A model generated the notes under the pieces. It did not search any database. It was not told the DNA's origin and saw nothing but the letters and a program-made list of their open reading frames with translations. A program made the position numbers and the translations under genes. Below, piece by piece: positions 8,886 to 17,439 of a stretch of DNA of 64,000 nt. Position 1 is the stretch's first letter. Each line of letters opens with the position of its first letter. The stretch spans positions 1 through 64,000 of the forward strand of contig PMSX01000228.1 in NCBI GenBank assembly GCA_003167495.1. The letters run 5' to 3'. Source of the DNA: Bryobacterales bacterium (lineage in GTDB: Bacteria; Acidobacteriota; Terriglobia; Bryobacterales; Bryobacteraceae).

Positions 8886-9709
8886 TGTGGATCTCCTTCC
8901 AAATAACGTTGCAAATATTTATCTACGGCCGCTGCGTCTGCGATGTTGTCGGGGACTCGATCGAAAAACTGCCGAATACGCGGATGCGGGTTGCTCCGCA
9001 GTTCCTCCTTCGTTCCCACTGCGATCAGCGATCCTCGATAGAGCATCGCCATGCGGTCGGCGATTCGGAATGCGCTTTCCATCTCGTGAGTCACCACCAC
9101 AACGGTCATATTGAACGCGCGCTTCAGGCCTAGAATGAGTTGATCCAGTTCGGCTGCCACGATTGGGTCTAGGCCGGCCGAAGGCTCGTCAAATACCAGA
9201 AGCTCCGGGTCGAGCGAAAGGGCTCGTGCGACAGCAGCGCGCTTCTTCATTCCGCCGGAAAGCGCCTGCGGGCTCAGTTTTCCAAACTCAGCCAGCCCCA
9301 CCACCGCTAGCTTCATCCAAGTCATCAGACGAATTGTGGATTCAGCCAGCCGCGTGTGCTCTCGCAGCGGCAGCGCGACATTGTCTTCCACGGACATTGA
9401 ATTAAATAAAGCCGAATTCTGAAAAGCCATTCCAATTGAGCGACGCACGCTCTTCAGCTCCCTGGCTGTGCATTTCGCCAGATCGACGCCGTTCACAAGA
9501 ACTTCTCCACTTTGCGGCCGCTCTAACCCGATGATTTGACGTAAGAGAGTGCTCTTGCCGGATCCACTACCACCTAGCAGGACCATAGTTTCCCCGCGTA
9601 ATATATCGAGGTTGATTCCATCGAGTACCCGGCGCCCGTTGTAGCTAACTGTCACGTCCCGGACGGAAATTACCGGGTCCGCCCGTGCCGGCTCTGGCGC
9701 TGGAGGCAT
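8882..9709 (-). CDS. mlaF: Mla-type ABC transporter ATPase
   Basis: A 275-residue ATP-binding subunit with all motifs: Walker A GGSGSGKST (near 45), signature LSGGMKKRAAVARAL, Walker B LLVFDEPSAGLDP and switch His in 'VVVTHE'. The 'GGMKKR' signature with lysines is typical of the MlaF/Ttg2A branch. It should energise the MlaE-type permease encoded 5 bases upstream. A C-terminal extension 'NPHPRIRQFFDRVP' also fits MlaF. Confidence 0.92.
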   Translation of the reverse strand: MPPAPEPARADPVISVRDVTVSYNGRRVLDGINLDILRGETMVLLGGSGSGKSTLLRQIIGLERPQSGEVLVNGVDLAKCTARELKSVRRSIGMAFQNSALFNSMSVEDNVALPLREHTRLAESTIRLMTWMKLAVVGLAEFGKLSPQALSGGMKKRAAVARALSLDPELLVFDEPSAGLDPIVAAELDQLILGLKRAFNMTVVVVTHEMESAFRIADRMAMLYRGSLIAVGTKEELRSNPHPRIRQFFDRVPDNIADAAAVDKYLQRYLEGDPQ

Positions 9710-9713
9710 GACG

Positions 9714-10520
9714 TCACTTCGCTCCAGTCAGGTAGAAGAGGGCCGTGAATCCGACGTCGGCAAGGATAACGAGGAACGTGGATTTCACGACCGCCGCGGT
9801 GGCGGATCGACCGACCGCGTCTGGCCCTCCACGAACACGCAAGCCTTCAAGACACCCGACATGCACGATGATCGTCGCGAAAGCTAGACTCTTTACCAAC
9901 CCTGTCACGACGTCTCGCAGCACCATGGAGTGCCAAACGTATTGCAGGTAGACACCGAGAGTCATGTGCGTACTGAACCGCATGAAAAGCCCACCCGCCA
10001 AGATCCCGCAAGTGTTGCTGATGATCGTCAAACACGGCAAAGTGATCAGTGCCGCGAGGTATTTCGGAGCGAGCACGAATTCCACAGGGTCGATAGCCAT
10101 CGTCCGCAACGCGTCGATCTCTTCGGTTACCACCATACTGCCAATCTCTGCCGAAAACGCCGACCCGGACCGTCCGCTGACCGCAATCGCCGTTAACAAC
10201 GGGCCTAACTCCCGCGTAAAACCAATAGTCACCAAATCCACAACGAAATTCATGGCACCGAACCGGTGAAGTTCGGCGGCACCTTGCATCGCTAGAATGA
10301 ATCCCGCGCAAGCGGCCATGATCCCGACCATCGGAAACGCATCCACGCCCACCTCGAGCATCTGGCGGACGGCGGATCGCCAGCGGCTTCGATTCCCGAC
10401 TAGGGGCAAAGTTCTGCTGAGCGCGCCGAAGACGTTTGCAATCTGAATGGCCAAGCCGCCGACGTACTCGACCTGTCGCAAGGTCGCGCCTCCGAGTCGT
10501 TCAACGGTGGATGGGCTCAT
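9714..10520 (-). CDS. mlaE: MlaE-family ABC permease
   Basis: A 268-residue inner membrane permease with about five to six hydrophobic segments and the MlaE pattern: 'FGAMNFVVDLVTIGFTRELGPLLTAIAVSGRSGSAFSAEIGSM' split by the conserved 'EEIDALRTMAIDPVEFVLAPKYLA'. It is the membrane core of the lipid transporter. Its start overlaps the STAS gene stop, and the ATPase gene follows directly. Confidence 0.93.
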   Translation of the reverse strand: MSPSTVERLGGATLRQVEYVGGLAIQIANVFGALSRTLPLVGNRSRWRSAVRQMLEVGVDAFPMVGIMAACAGFILAMQGAAELHRFGAMNFVVDLVTIGFTRELGPLLTAIAVSGRSGSAFSAEIGSMVVTEEIDALRTMAIDPVEFVLAPKYLAALITLPCLTIISNTCGILAGGLFMRFSTHMTLGVYLQYVWHSMVLRDVVTGLVKSLAFATIIVHVGCLEGLRVRGGPDAVGRSATAAVVKSTFLVILADVGFTALFYLTGAK

Positions 10521-10918
10521 TGAGGGCTCTCGGACGAAGCGCTTTTCTGTACGGTTTCGCTCTTGGCCTCATGGAAGAAACGCAGCAGCCGCGTCGTTTC
10601 CAGTAGGTATCTTGGTCGCTCCTTGAGCCCGGTTAGCTGGAACTCTTTCCCCTGGGTTCGTGCGGCTTTGAGGATCTCAACTAACATGGCGAGCCCTGAT
10701 GTGTCCACGTAGGCTACTTCGTTGAAGTCGATTGTCAAGGTTAGGCAACCAGGGGATGCCAACTGCTTTAGCAAGGTCTCGCGCAAGTCGGGCGATGAAT
10801 CGATCGTAATTCGCCCCGTGAGCACGGCTTGGCACTCCGGTCCGCGATGTTCGAACACTGCCTCGACGTCTTCGCTTCGCGCCATGGCCTTCGTCATTTT
10901 TCGCCAAGGGAAAGCCAT
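10517..10918 (-). CDS. STAS-domain protein, MlaB-like
   Basis: A 133-residue cytoplasmic protein with a STAS domain at about 20-115: 'AVLTGRITIDSSPDLRETLLKQL', then 'LTIDFNEVAYVDTSGLAMLVEILKAAR'. The DTSG motif carries the serine that is phosphorylatable in anti-sigma-antagonist relatives. As first gene of the MCE operon and overlapping the permease, it most likely plays the MlaB role of binding the ATPase. The start at the 'MAFPWRKM' ATG is plausible but an internal ATG would also keep the domain. Confidence 0.85.
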   Translation of the reverse strand: MAFPWRKMTKAMARSEDVEAVFEHRGPECQAVLTGRITIDSSPDLRETLLKQLASPGCLTLTIDFNEVAYVDTSGLAMLVEILKAARTQGKEFQLTGLKERPRYLLETTRLLRFFHEAKSETVQKSASSESPQ

Positions 10919-11047
10919 AAGTTTCCACTTCAGAAGAGCGCAGGAAGAGGGTTCTTGTTGGCAGGGAAAGTTTCACAACCCAACCTTCGCTACGCAGCAA
11001 ACAATTCATTAATGTTGGGCATCTTGGTAATTGAAAAGACCACGGAA

Positions 11048-11656
11048 ATGGCACTGACTTCACAGCTTCAAGACGGCGCTTTGATCAAGCTTGTACTGGC
11101 AGGCCGAGCCGATTGCTTCACGGTCCTGATGGATCGTCACTTGGCAACCGTAAGAAAGCGGATCGGCACGCTGGCGCGAAACGCAGCTGAAGCGGAGGAT
11201 CTCCTTCAAGAGGTGCTGTTGAAGGTCTGGCTCCACTTATCGACGTTTAAATCGGAATCCAGCTTTCGAACCTGGATGACCCGAATCGCCATCAATGAGG
11301 CCTTGCAATCATTCCGAAGGGAACAGCGCCGACGGATCGCTTATCTTTCCTACGATTTCGACAGCTTCGCTTCTCCGTATGAATCACAATGTCAGTCGTT
11401 AGCCAACCGTGAAAAGAGACAAACTCTTCGGAGCGCTGTGACGAAACTCGCGGCAAAGTATCGAGAGGTTTTGATTCTTCGCGATTTTGAAGGGCTAAGC
11501 GAGAAAGAGACGGCACACTCTCTCCACTTGAGCGTTCCAGCGGTGAAGACTCGTCTCAGGCGCGCGAGACTGATGCTGCGAGCAAGGTTCCCGTTGGCCA
11601 ACGGAGTGCCTGCCAGAAAAATTGGCAAGGAGAAGAATTCCTGTAATAATTTGTGA
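11048..11656 (+). CDS. ECF-type RNA polymerase sigma factor
   Basis: About 202 residues from the ATG at 11048. The ORF extends upstream to 10829, over the divergent STAS gene, without sigma features; ATG 11012 is an alternative. Region 2 is clear (LLQEVLLKVWLHLSTFKSESSFRTWMTRIAINEALQSFRREQRR), as is region 4 (AVTKLAAKYREVLILRDFEGLSEKETAHSLHLSVPAVKTRLRRARLML). No anti-sigma gene is adjacent: the plus strand continues into non-coding repeats. It may regulate the divergent MCE operon or distant genes; nothing in the sequence decides. Confidence 0.88.
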   Translation: MALTSQLQDGALIKLVLAGRADCFTVLMDRHLATVRKRIGTLARNAAEAEDLLQEVLLKVWLHLSTFKSESSFRTWMTRIAINEALQSFRREQRRRIAYLSYDFDSFASPYESQCQSLANREKRQTLRSAVTKLAAKYREVLILRDFEGLSEKETAHSLHLSVPAVKTRLRRARLMLRARFPLANGVPARKIGKEKNSCNNL

Positions 11657-11748
11657 TCGCCTTTGGCAGGAGGTCCAGCGCGCGCCCCGCTCGTGAAAAG
11701 GCGAAGAGAAGGCGTTTTTTGCGAAACGAGAAATGGCAAGTGGGTCCA

Positions 11749-12030
11749 TTTTGCGCAACGAACCCAATCCGGGTGGACGCCGACGGCTTGTAAAAACAAA
11801 GCCAACCCTTGTTCGAGTGCCCAAGACAAGAGCCATTGGGCAAGTTTGAAAATACGAACCCAATGGCCGGTTTGCTTTGCTGCGCAACGAACCCAATGTT
11901 GCGTCGCCGGTTACTTTTCTGTTTGGGGGCGCGGCCCTTACTTTGAGCTTTGTAAAAACAAACCCAAATGCCGATTCAAGCGCCCGCCGCAGATGCCGTT
12001 GGGCGAGTTTTGAAAATACGAAGCCAATGG
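11749..12030. repeat. six degenerate copies of a ~20-base motif (TTTGwAAAwACrAAsCCAA)
   Basis: Copies: TTTGCGCAACGAACCCAAT (11750), CTTGTAAAAACAAAGCCAA (11787), TTTGAAAATACGAACCCAAT (11845), CTGCGCAACGAACCCAAT (11880), TTTGTAAAAACAAACCCAA (11949) and TTTTGAAAATACGAAGCCAA (12008). Spacing is irregular (about 35-70 bases), so this is not a CRISPR. From memory, genomes of Solibacter-like acidobacteria hold many such blocks, often mis-called as hypothetical proteins. Confidence 0.75.
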
Positions 12031-12247
12031 CCGGGTTTCGATTGTGGACCTCTTTGGCCGGCTGGGCCATCGCAGCGGATGAAAGTGGGTGATCATAATG
12101 CCGAATTAGGTCGCTGGGTCCGTTGCCTTCAGAGCTTGGCGTTGCCGACTCCTTGGGCGGGTGAAAAAGATGGTTGAGGCGTCTCAGCAGGGCGCTGCCA
12201 AACCAGGTCGCTGACGCTTCCATCTGGGTTCGATATTTCGACAGGGA

Positions 12248-12286
12248 GGCGGGTTTCGAATTTGCTGTGAATTCGAAAGGCCCGCC
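12248..12286. repeat. long hairpin, 15-bp stem
   Basis: GGCGGGTTTCGAATT (12248-12262) pairs with AATTCGAAAGGCCCGCC (12270-12286) around a 7-base loop, with a two-base bulge. It is not followed by a T-run, so it is a poor intrinsic terminator. It closes the repeat block and may be part of the same element. Confidence 0.6.
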
Positions 12287-12559
12287 CAATATTACATGCG
12301 TGTAGCGGCAGACCAGCAATATTTAAGTTGTCAAACAACCGTGGGCCGATGCTTCGAACACGTTGCGGCGAGAAAGAATCGGCGCTCGTTTGAAAATAGC
12401 GTGCGGCGGGGACTGCCAGATGAACCACCGCCGGGCAAAACAGGCAAGTGGCTGATTTTTCAGGTATTAGGAAGGGAAAATAGTTTGCAAGACTTGTGAC
12501 CGACTTGCAGAAACCGTTCTAACTCTCCAACAAAAATCCCCGGTCGAAGCTCTTGCCGT

Positions 12560-13600
12560 ATGAGGACTGAGCGATCCCAACCAATGAGAGCTACCTCTCA
12601 ATTTGCCATCTTCTGGAGCTTCCTTGCCGTTGCGGCGTACGGACAGCAGGTGCAGGCTATCGGGAACATCTTCAAGCCGAAAGCGACGCCTGCGGAATCT
12701 GTTTACCACGTTTCGCTATTAGTGATGGCGGTTTGTGCGGCTATTTTTATCGTTGTCGCAGGACTACTGACCTTCGCGCTCGTTCGGTTTCGCCGAAAGT
12801 GTGGAGATCACAGAGAACCAGCCCAGGTGTATGGAAGCGATCGGATCGAGATCGCTTGGACGGTGATCCCGATTCTCATCGTCTTCGTGTTAACCATGGC
12901 GACGGCGCGCATCGTGTCGGCGACATTGGACAAGCCCATCCCTTCCGATGCTCTGAAGATAACTGTCGTCGGTCACCAGTGGTGGTGGGAAATCCGGTAT
13001 CCAGCATTCAGGATTGTGACTGCGAATGAGGTGCACGTACCCGTAAGCACAACGGCGAATCCCGCAATTACATTTCTTGGTCTGGAATCCGCCGACGTGG
13101 CACACAGTTTCTGGATCCCTCAGCTGGCCGGCAAGACCGACTTGATTCCAAACCACCCGAACCGCATGTGGATCGACCCGAAACAGGAAGGCACGTTTCT
13201 CGGCAATTGTGCAGAGTATTGCGGAACGCAACACGCCAATATGCGTTTGCGGGTGATCGTTCAGTCGCGGGCAGACTTTGCGAAATGGGTAGCAGGTCAG
13301 CAGCAAAACGCGATGACTGATGCGCACATTGAGACCGGGCGGTCTCAGTTTCTTTCGCTATCTTGCGTAAATTGTCATACCGTGAGTGGAACAGCGGCCA
13401 TTGGAACCTTCGGCCCAGACCTTTCTCACCTGATGAGCAGAGACACACTTGCCGCTGGAGTTGTTCCAAATAGGGTGAATAATCTCCGTGAGTGGATTAA
13501 AGATCCGGATGCTGTCAAACCGGGAAGTCTTATGCCTAATATGCAACTTACTCCTGAGCAATTAGATGAAGTTGTCACTTACCTCTCCTCCCTGAAGTAA
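12560..13600 (+). CDS. ctaC: cytochrome c oxidase subunit II with C-terminal cytochrome c (caa3 type)
   Basis: A 346-residue subunit II. A signal or first helix (AIFWSFLAVAAYG) is followed by two membrane helices (VSLLVMAVCAAIFIVVAGLLTFALV; IAWTVIPILIVFVLTM) and the cupredoxin domain with CuA ligands in 'DVAHSFWIP' and 'NCAEYCGTQHANM'. A cytochrome c domain begins near residue 250 with heme motif CVNCH and a distal Met in 'GSLMPNMQL'. This makes it a caa3-type enzyme that can take electrons through its own heme. First gene of the respiratory operon, 5 bases before subunit I. Confidence 0.95.
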   Translation: MRTERSQPMRATSQFAIFWSFLAVAAYGQQVQAIGNIFKPKATPAESVYHVSLLVMAVCAAIFIVVAGLLTFALVRFRRKCGDHREPAQVYGSDRIEIAWTVIPILIVFVLTMATARIVSATLDKPIPSDALKITVVGHQWWWEIRYPAFRIVTANEVHVPVSTTANPAITFLGLESADVAHSFWIPQLAGKTDLIPNHPNRMWIDPKQEGTFLGNCAEYCGTQHANMRLRVIVQSRADFAKWVAGQQQNAMTDAHIETGRSQFLSLSCVNCHTVSGTAAIGTFGPDLSHLMSRDTLAAGVVPNRVNNLREWIKDPDAVKPGSLMPNMQLTPEQLDEVVTYLSSLK

Positions 13601-13605
13601 ATCTT

Positions 13606-15285
13606 ATGGCGTCCATTCCTTACAACCCCGAACTTTCCGCCGTAGACGGCAAGGCGTTGTCGCTTCCAACGAAGCTGCATGAATGGGTGGTGACGGTGGA
13701 TCACAAGCGGCTTGGGGTGATGTACATTGCGAGTTCGCTCTTATTTTTTGCCGTTGCCGGGAGTTTAGCGGCACTCATGCGGACGCAGTTAGCGTTTCCG
13801 GATGGCCACTTTTTACGGCCCGAAGTGTTCAACCGGCTGTTTACCGTGCATGGCACAACAATGGTCTTCCTGGTCGGTATGCCGTTTTTCGCCGGATTTG
13901 CGAACTACCTGGTGCCTCTGATGATTGGCGCCCGGGACATGGCGTTTCCGAGGCTGAATGCATTTGGGTACTGGATGTTTCTGTTTGGCGGAATGCTTCT
14001 CTACTTCAGCTATATCGGGGGAGAAGGATTGGCCGGTCACGGGACCGCGCCGGATGTTGGTTGGTTTGCCTACTCACCGTTAACGGAGCGGGCCTTCTCT
14101 CGTGGCACTAGCACAGATTATTGGATTCTCAGTATCTTCGTGAGCGGCATTGGCACAACCGCAAGCGCCATCAATGTTATTGCCACGATTGTCTCGATGC
14201 GCTGCAAAGGAATGACGCTCAGTCGTATGCCGCTATTCGTGTGGCTGATGCTGGTGGTCTCGGGGATGGTTCTTATGGCGATGCCGCCATTAACTGCGGC
14301 CCAGGTCATGCTGCTCCTGGACCGGTATTTGGGCGCTCATTTTTTCGACACGCAGGCAGGCGGGTCGGCACTGCTGTGGCAGCATTTTTTCTGGCTGTTT
14401 GGCCACCCCGAGGTCTACATCCTAGTGATCCCCGGTTTCGCTTGCGTTTCCGAAATCATTCCGGTGTTCTCGCGGAAACCGATGTTCGGGCGCGCAGCCA
14501 TGATTGGCGCCACGATTGCGATTGGAATGGTGTCGGTGAGTGTATGGGCGCACCATATGTTCGCTGTCGGCATGTCATCGACGTCGAACACTTTCTTTGT
14601 GGCGGCCACGATGCTGGTGGGAGTTCCCACCGGAATCAAGATCTTCAACTGGATTGCCACCATGTACAACGGAAAGATCCGGTTGGATACGCCGATGCTG
14701 TTTTGCATAGGTTTCCTGTTTCAGTTTCTAATTGCCGGATTGACGGGAATCATGCTGGCTGCGGCACCGTTTGATTGGCAGCTCACTGACTCTTACTTCG
14801 TTGTTGCGCATTTTCATTACACGCTGATAGGAGGCCTGTTGTTCGCGCTGTTTGGGGGCGTCTACTATTGGTTTCCCAAAGCGACGGGAAAAATGCTGAG
14901 CGAAACTCTCGGCAAATGGAACTTCTGGCTGCTGGTGATCGGGTTCCACATGACTTTTGACCCGTTACACTTCGCGGGGTTGCTGGGTATGCCGCGCCGT
15001 ATCTATACTTATCCGCCGGGGCGAGGCTGGGAAGGTCTGAACCTCATGGCGTCGATTGGGGTCATTTTCCAGGCTGCAGCGGTGGCCTTCTTGGCTTGGA
15101 ATATCATCCGCTCACTGCGAAGGGGCAAGGACGCCGGCAACGATCCCTGGGACGCTTGGAGTTTAGAGTGGGCCACTTCCTCGCCGCCTCCTGAGTACAA
15201 CTTTGCGGTGTTGCCGGAAGTACGGAGCAGCCGTCCTTTGTGGGACCTGAAACATCCTGAAGATCCGGATTGGAAATACGAGTGA
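13606..15285 (+). CDS. ctaD: cytochrome c oxidase subunit I
   Basis: A 559-residue catalytic subunit with 12 expected membrane helices. Visible ligands and channel residues: the heme a His in 'TVHGTTMVF', 'ARDMAFPRLNAFGYW', the CuB His/Tyr/Glu cluster 'FGHPEVYILVIPGF', 'HHMFAVGM', and the heme a3/a pair in 'VVAHFHYTLIGG'. The 'GHPEVY' form marks an A-type heme-copper oxidase with the cross-linked Tyr and the D-channel Glu. It reduces O2 to water and pumps protons in the cytoplasmic membrane. Confidence 0.97.
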   Translation: MASIPYNPELSAVDGKALSLPTKLHEWVVTVDHKRLGVMYIASSLLFFAVAGSLAALMRTQLAFPDGHFLRPEVFNRLFTVHGTTMVFLVGMPFFAGFANYLVPLMIGARDMAFPRLNAFGYWMFLFGGMLLYFSYIGGEGLAGHGTAPDVGWFAYSPLTERAFSRGTSTDYWILSIFVSGIGTTASAINVIATIVSMRCKGMTLSRMPLFVWLMLVVSGMVLMAMPPLTAAQVMLLLDRYLGAHFFDTQAGGSALLWQHFFWLFGHPEVYILVIPGFACVSEIIPVFSRKPMFGRAAMIGATIAIGMVSVSVWAHHMFAVGMSSTSNTFFVAATMLVGVPTGIKIFNWIATMYNGKIRLDTPMLFCIGFLFQFLIAGLTGIMLAAAPFDWQLTDSYFVVAHFHYTLIGGLLFALFGGVYYWFPKATGKMLSETLGKWNFWLLVIGFHMTFDPLHFAGLLGMPRRIYTYPPGRGWEGLNLMASIGVIFQAAAVAFLAWNIIRSLRRGKDAGNDPWDAWSLEWATSSPPPEYNFAVLPEVRSSRPLWDLKHPEDPDWKYE

Positions 15286-15295
15286 GGAACCTCCG

Positions 15296-15880
15296 ATGAC
15301 TTCAGCCGTTGCCGTTCAACAGACCGAGTGGAGACTACCAGATCGTGCCATTGCAGGAGTTTCCTGCCTGATCTATACAGAGTTTGTACTCTTCACGATC
15401 TTTGTGGTGGCTTACGTTTTCTATATCGGGAAAAGTCTCAGCGGTCCAACACCTGACCAGGTATTGCATCTCCCGGTTTGGCCGACGATCTGCCTTCTGT
15501 CGAGCAGCGTAACGGCTGGAATGGCGGCGAAAGCGCTTGCGGAGTACCGGACACCGAGCTTCCAGATATTTGTTGCGGCGACAATCCTGCTTGGCTGCGA
15601 GTTTTTACGGCAGACCGCGTTGGAGTGGTACCACCTCATTACGGTTGATCACTTGACTATTACTACAAACCTGTTCGGGACCACTTTTTACTCTCTGGTG
15701 GGACTGCATGCCAGCCACGTTGCGATTGGCCTTACTTTGCTGCTGCTCACACTGATACTCAGCCTGCGCGGAAGCATGTACGGACAGGCTCGGCGTTTCG
15801 AACTTCTCGCCTGGTACTGGCACTTCGTGGATGTGGTCTGGATAGTGGTGTTCACTGTCGTGTATGTGATTGGGCGTTGA
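15296..15880 (+). CDS. ctaE: cytochrome c oxidase subunit III
   Basis: A 194-residue membrane protein with five helices. It keeps the subunit III hallmarks 'GLHASHVAIGLTLLLLTLIL' and the closing 'WYWHFVDVVWIVVFTVVYVIGR'. This is the short bacterial form, lacking the first two helices of longer versions. It follows subunit I by 10 bases with a GAGGAACC ribosome-binding site. Confidence 0.95.
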   Translation: MTSAVAVQQTEWRLPDRAIAGVSCLIYTEFVLFTIFVVAYVFYIGKSLSGPTPDQVLHLPVWPTICLLSSSVTAGMAAKALAEYRTPSFQIFVAATILLGCEFLRQTALEWYHLITVDHLTITTNLFGTTFYSLVGLHASHVAIGLTLLLLTLILSLRGSMYGQARRFELLAWYWHFVDVVWIVVFTVVYVIGR

Positions 15881-15886
15881 AGGCGA

Positions 15887-16738
15887 ATGAAACCCATGCT
15901 GAACGAACACGATTCCGATTCCGTTCTTGTGCCGGCGCGCACTGCCTGGCCAGTTATAACTGCGTTTGGGATAACGCTCATTTGTTCCGGGCTAGTGACT
16001 CATTTCGCGGTTAGCATTGTCGGCGCCGTGACGCTGTTGTGCGCCGCGGTGGGATGGTGGCGCGATGTCTTGCCCGAACAGAAGGAAGAGTTGGTGCCGG
16101 TGAGTGCGGCGGAACGTCGGGGTATAGCTGTGCCGAACAGTTCCCTTGCGGTGGATCACTTAAGGATTGGTGTGGGCAGACATCGCCTCCGAATCCCTGA
16201 AGACTTTCATCCATATTCCGCGGGGCTCTATGGTGGACTCGCCGGGGCCGTAGCGATGGCGGTTGTGGCCACACTATTTGGCATAGTCGCGCAACGCAGC
16301 ATCTGGTACCCCGTCAACTTGCTGGCCGCCGGCATAGTGCCCTCACTAGCCGACGCGCCGCTTTCGCAACTCAGAGAATTTAGCGAGAGCGGCTTGATTG
16401 CCGGTTCAATCATCCACCTTCTGATGTCGCTGTTTGTGGGCGTGCTGTATGCCATTTCGCTTCCAATGTTTCCGCGGGGCGCGAAATGGCGCAGTGGCCT
16501 GGTAACTCCGATTCTCTGGTCAGGGCTGGTCGCGGCGACACTTTCGGTGATCAATCCCGCCTTGAATGCGCGCATCGAGTGGACTTGGTTCGTGGGATCT
16601 CAGATTGCCTTTGGCGTGACGGCGGGTTGGATAGTAGGGCGGAGCGAGAAGATCGAGACCATGCAGAGTTGGCGGCTCATCGATCGTGCGGGAATTGAAT
16701 CTCTGGATAGCGATGCCGAGGAGAAAGCTGACTCATGA
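15887..16738 (+). CDS. membrane protein of the oxidase operon, function unknown
   Basis: A 283-residue protein not recognised as a named subunit. Two N-terminal helices (TAFGITLICSGLVTHFAVSIVGAVTLLCAAVGWW) resemble the small subunit IV of bacterial oxidases. They are followed by a 60-residue hydrophilic stretch and about four more helices (AGLYGGLAGAVAMAVVATLFGIVAQ; IIHLLMSLFVGVLYAIS; then two near the C-terminus). It starts 6 bases after subunit III and overlaps the next gene by ATGA, so it is made with the complex. It may be a subunit IV fused to an accessory membrane domain. Confidence 0.75.
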   Translation: MKPMLNEHDSDSVLVPARTAWPVITAFGITLICSGLVTHFAVSIVGAVTLLCAAVGWWRDVLPEQKEELVPVSAAERRGIAVPNSSLAVDHLRIGVGRHRLRIPEDFHPYSAGLYGGLAGAVAMAVVATLFGIVAQRSIWYPVNLLAAGIVPSLADAPLSQLREFSESGLIAGSIIHLLMSLFVGVLYAISLPMFPRGAKWRSGLVTPILWSGLVAATLSVINPALNARIEWTWFVGSQIAFGVTAGWIVGRSEKIETMQSWRLIDRAGIESLDSDAEEKADS

Positions 16739-17439
16739 TTTGCTGGATCCGCTCCCTATCAGTTACCGCCGCCATGATGATGCTTGTTGCCTGCGGTGAT
16801 CGCCCGGAGCAATACATGCTACCAGACCAAGTGATGACTTTCGGAACGCTTTATAAAGACAATTGCGCCGGTTGCCACGGGCAGAACGGCCGGTATGGTG
16901 CGGCGCGCCCGTTGAACGACGGACTCTATCTTGGACTCATCGGGAAAGAGCGGCTGCGCAAGGTAATTGCGAACGGCGTGTCTGGGACGACTATGCCCCC
17001 GTTCGCACAGGACCAAGGTGGCACTCTCACGGACCGGCAAATAAGCGTGCTAGCCGACGAAATAGAAAAGAGATGGGCGCTGCCGCAAGAGTTCGATGCC
17101 GCTACAATGCCGGCTTACGACGGCACGCTTGGCAACGCGACCGCCGGCGCGACGACGTTTCGCCAGTACTGCGCTGGTTGTCACGGCCCGGATGGGACAG
17201 GTGTTTCGGGACACAGAGGCGGATCGGCCGTCGATCCCGCTTACCTGGCGCTGGTGAGTGATCAGTACCTTCGCACAACAGTTATCGCCGGTCGATCTGA
17301 CGAAGCTATTCCTAACTGGCGGACTTATGTTCCGGGCCATGAAATGAACCCGCAGGAGGTCTCCGATATCGTAGCTTGGCTCGCTGCCCACCGCACATTT
17401 CCGGATAACCGGACAAAAGGAGGATCGAATTTACCATGA
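16735..17439 (+). CDS. diheme cytochrome c lipoprotein
   Basis: A 234-residue exported protein: short lipoprotein signal ending in LVAC, then two class I cytochrome c domains with heme motifs CAGCHGQN (near 45) and CAGCHGPD (near 148). Possible axial Met residues lie in 'TTMPPFA' and 'PGHEMNPQE'. A membrane-anchored diheme cytochrome between the oxidase and bc genes is well placed to carry electrons from the cytochrome b complex to the caa3 oxidase. It overlaps both neighbours by ATGA. Confidence 0.92.
   Translation: MICWIRSLSVTAAMMMLVACGDRPEQYMLPDQVMTFGTLYKDNCAGCHGQNGRYGAARPLNDGLYLGLIGKERLRKVIANGVSGTTMPPFAQDQGGTLTDRQISVLADEIEKRWALPQEFDAATMPAYDGTLGNATAGATTFRQYCAGCHGPDGTGVSGHRGGSAVDPAYLALVSDQYLRTTVIAGRSDEAIPNWRTYVPGHEMNPQEVSDIVAWLAAHRTFPDNRTKGGSNLP

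Larger units (their letters stand above)
11657..12559. other. 0.9-kb non-coding block with short repeats and a hairpin
   Basis: No convincing gene lies here. ORFs on both strands (for example 11495-12319 minus) are artefacts of the repeat, whose minus-strand translation gives recurring 'IGFVF(S/T)K' and 'LGS' strings. Besides the six-copy repeat and the hairpin listed below, a partial copy of the same motif (TTTGAAAATAGC) lies at 12389-12400, and a CCAACAAA 8-mer at 12527-12534, just before the oxidase operon. Confidence 0.7.

Noticed and set aside
11749-12030. CRISPR array
   Set aside because: Repeat units are degenerate and the spacing is irregular; no cas gene is near.
11495-12319. A 274-residue minus-strand ORF over the repeat block
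   Set aside because: Its 'IGFVF' and 'LGS' strings come from the nucleotide repeats; it overlaps the sigma factor gene and has no ribosome-binding site or family features.
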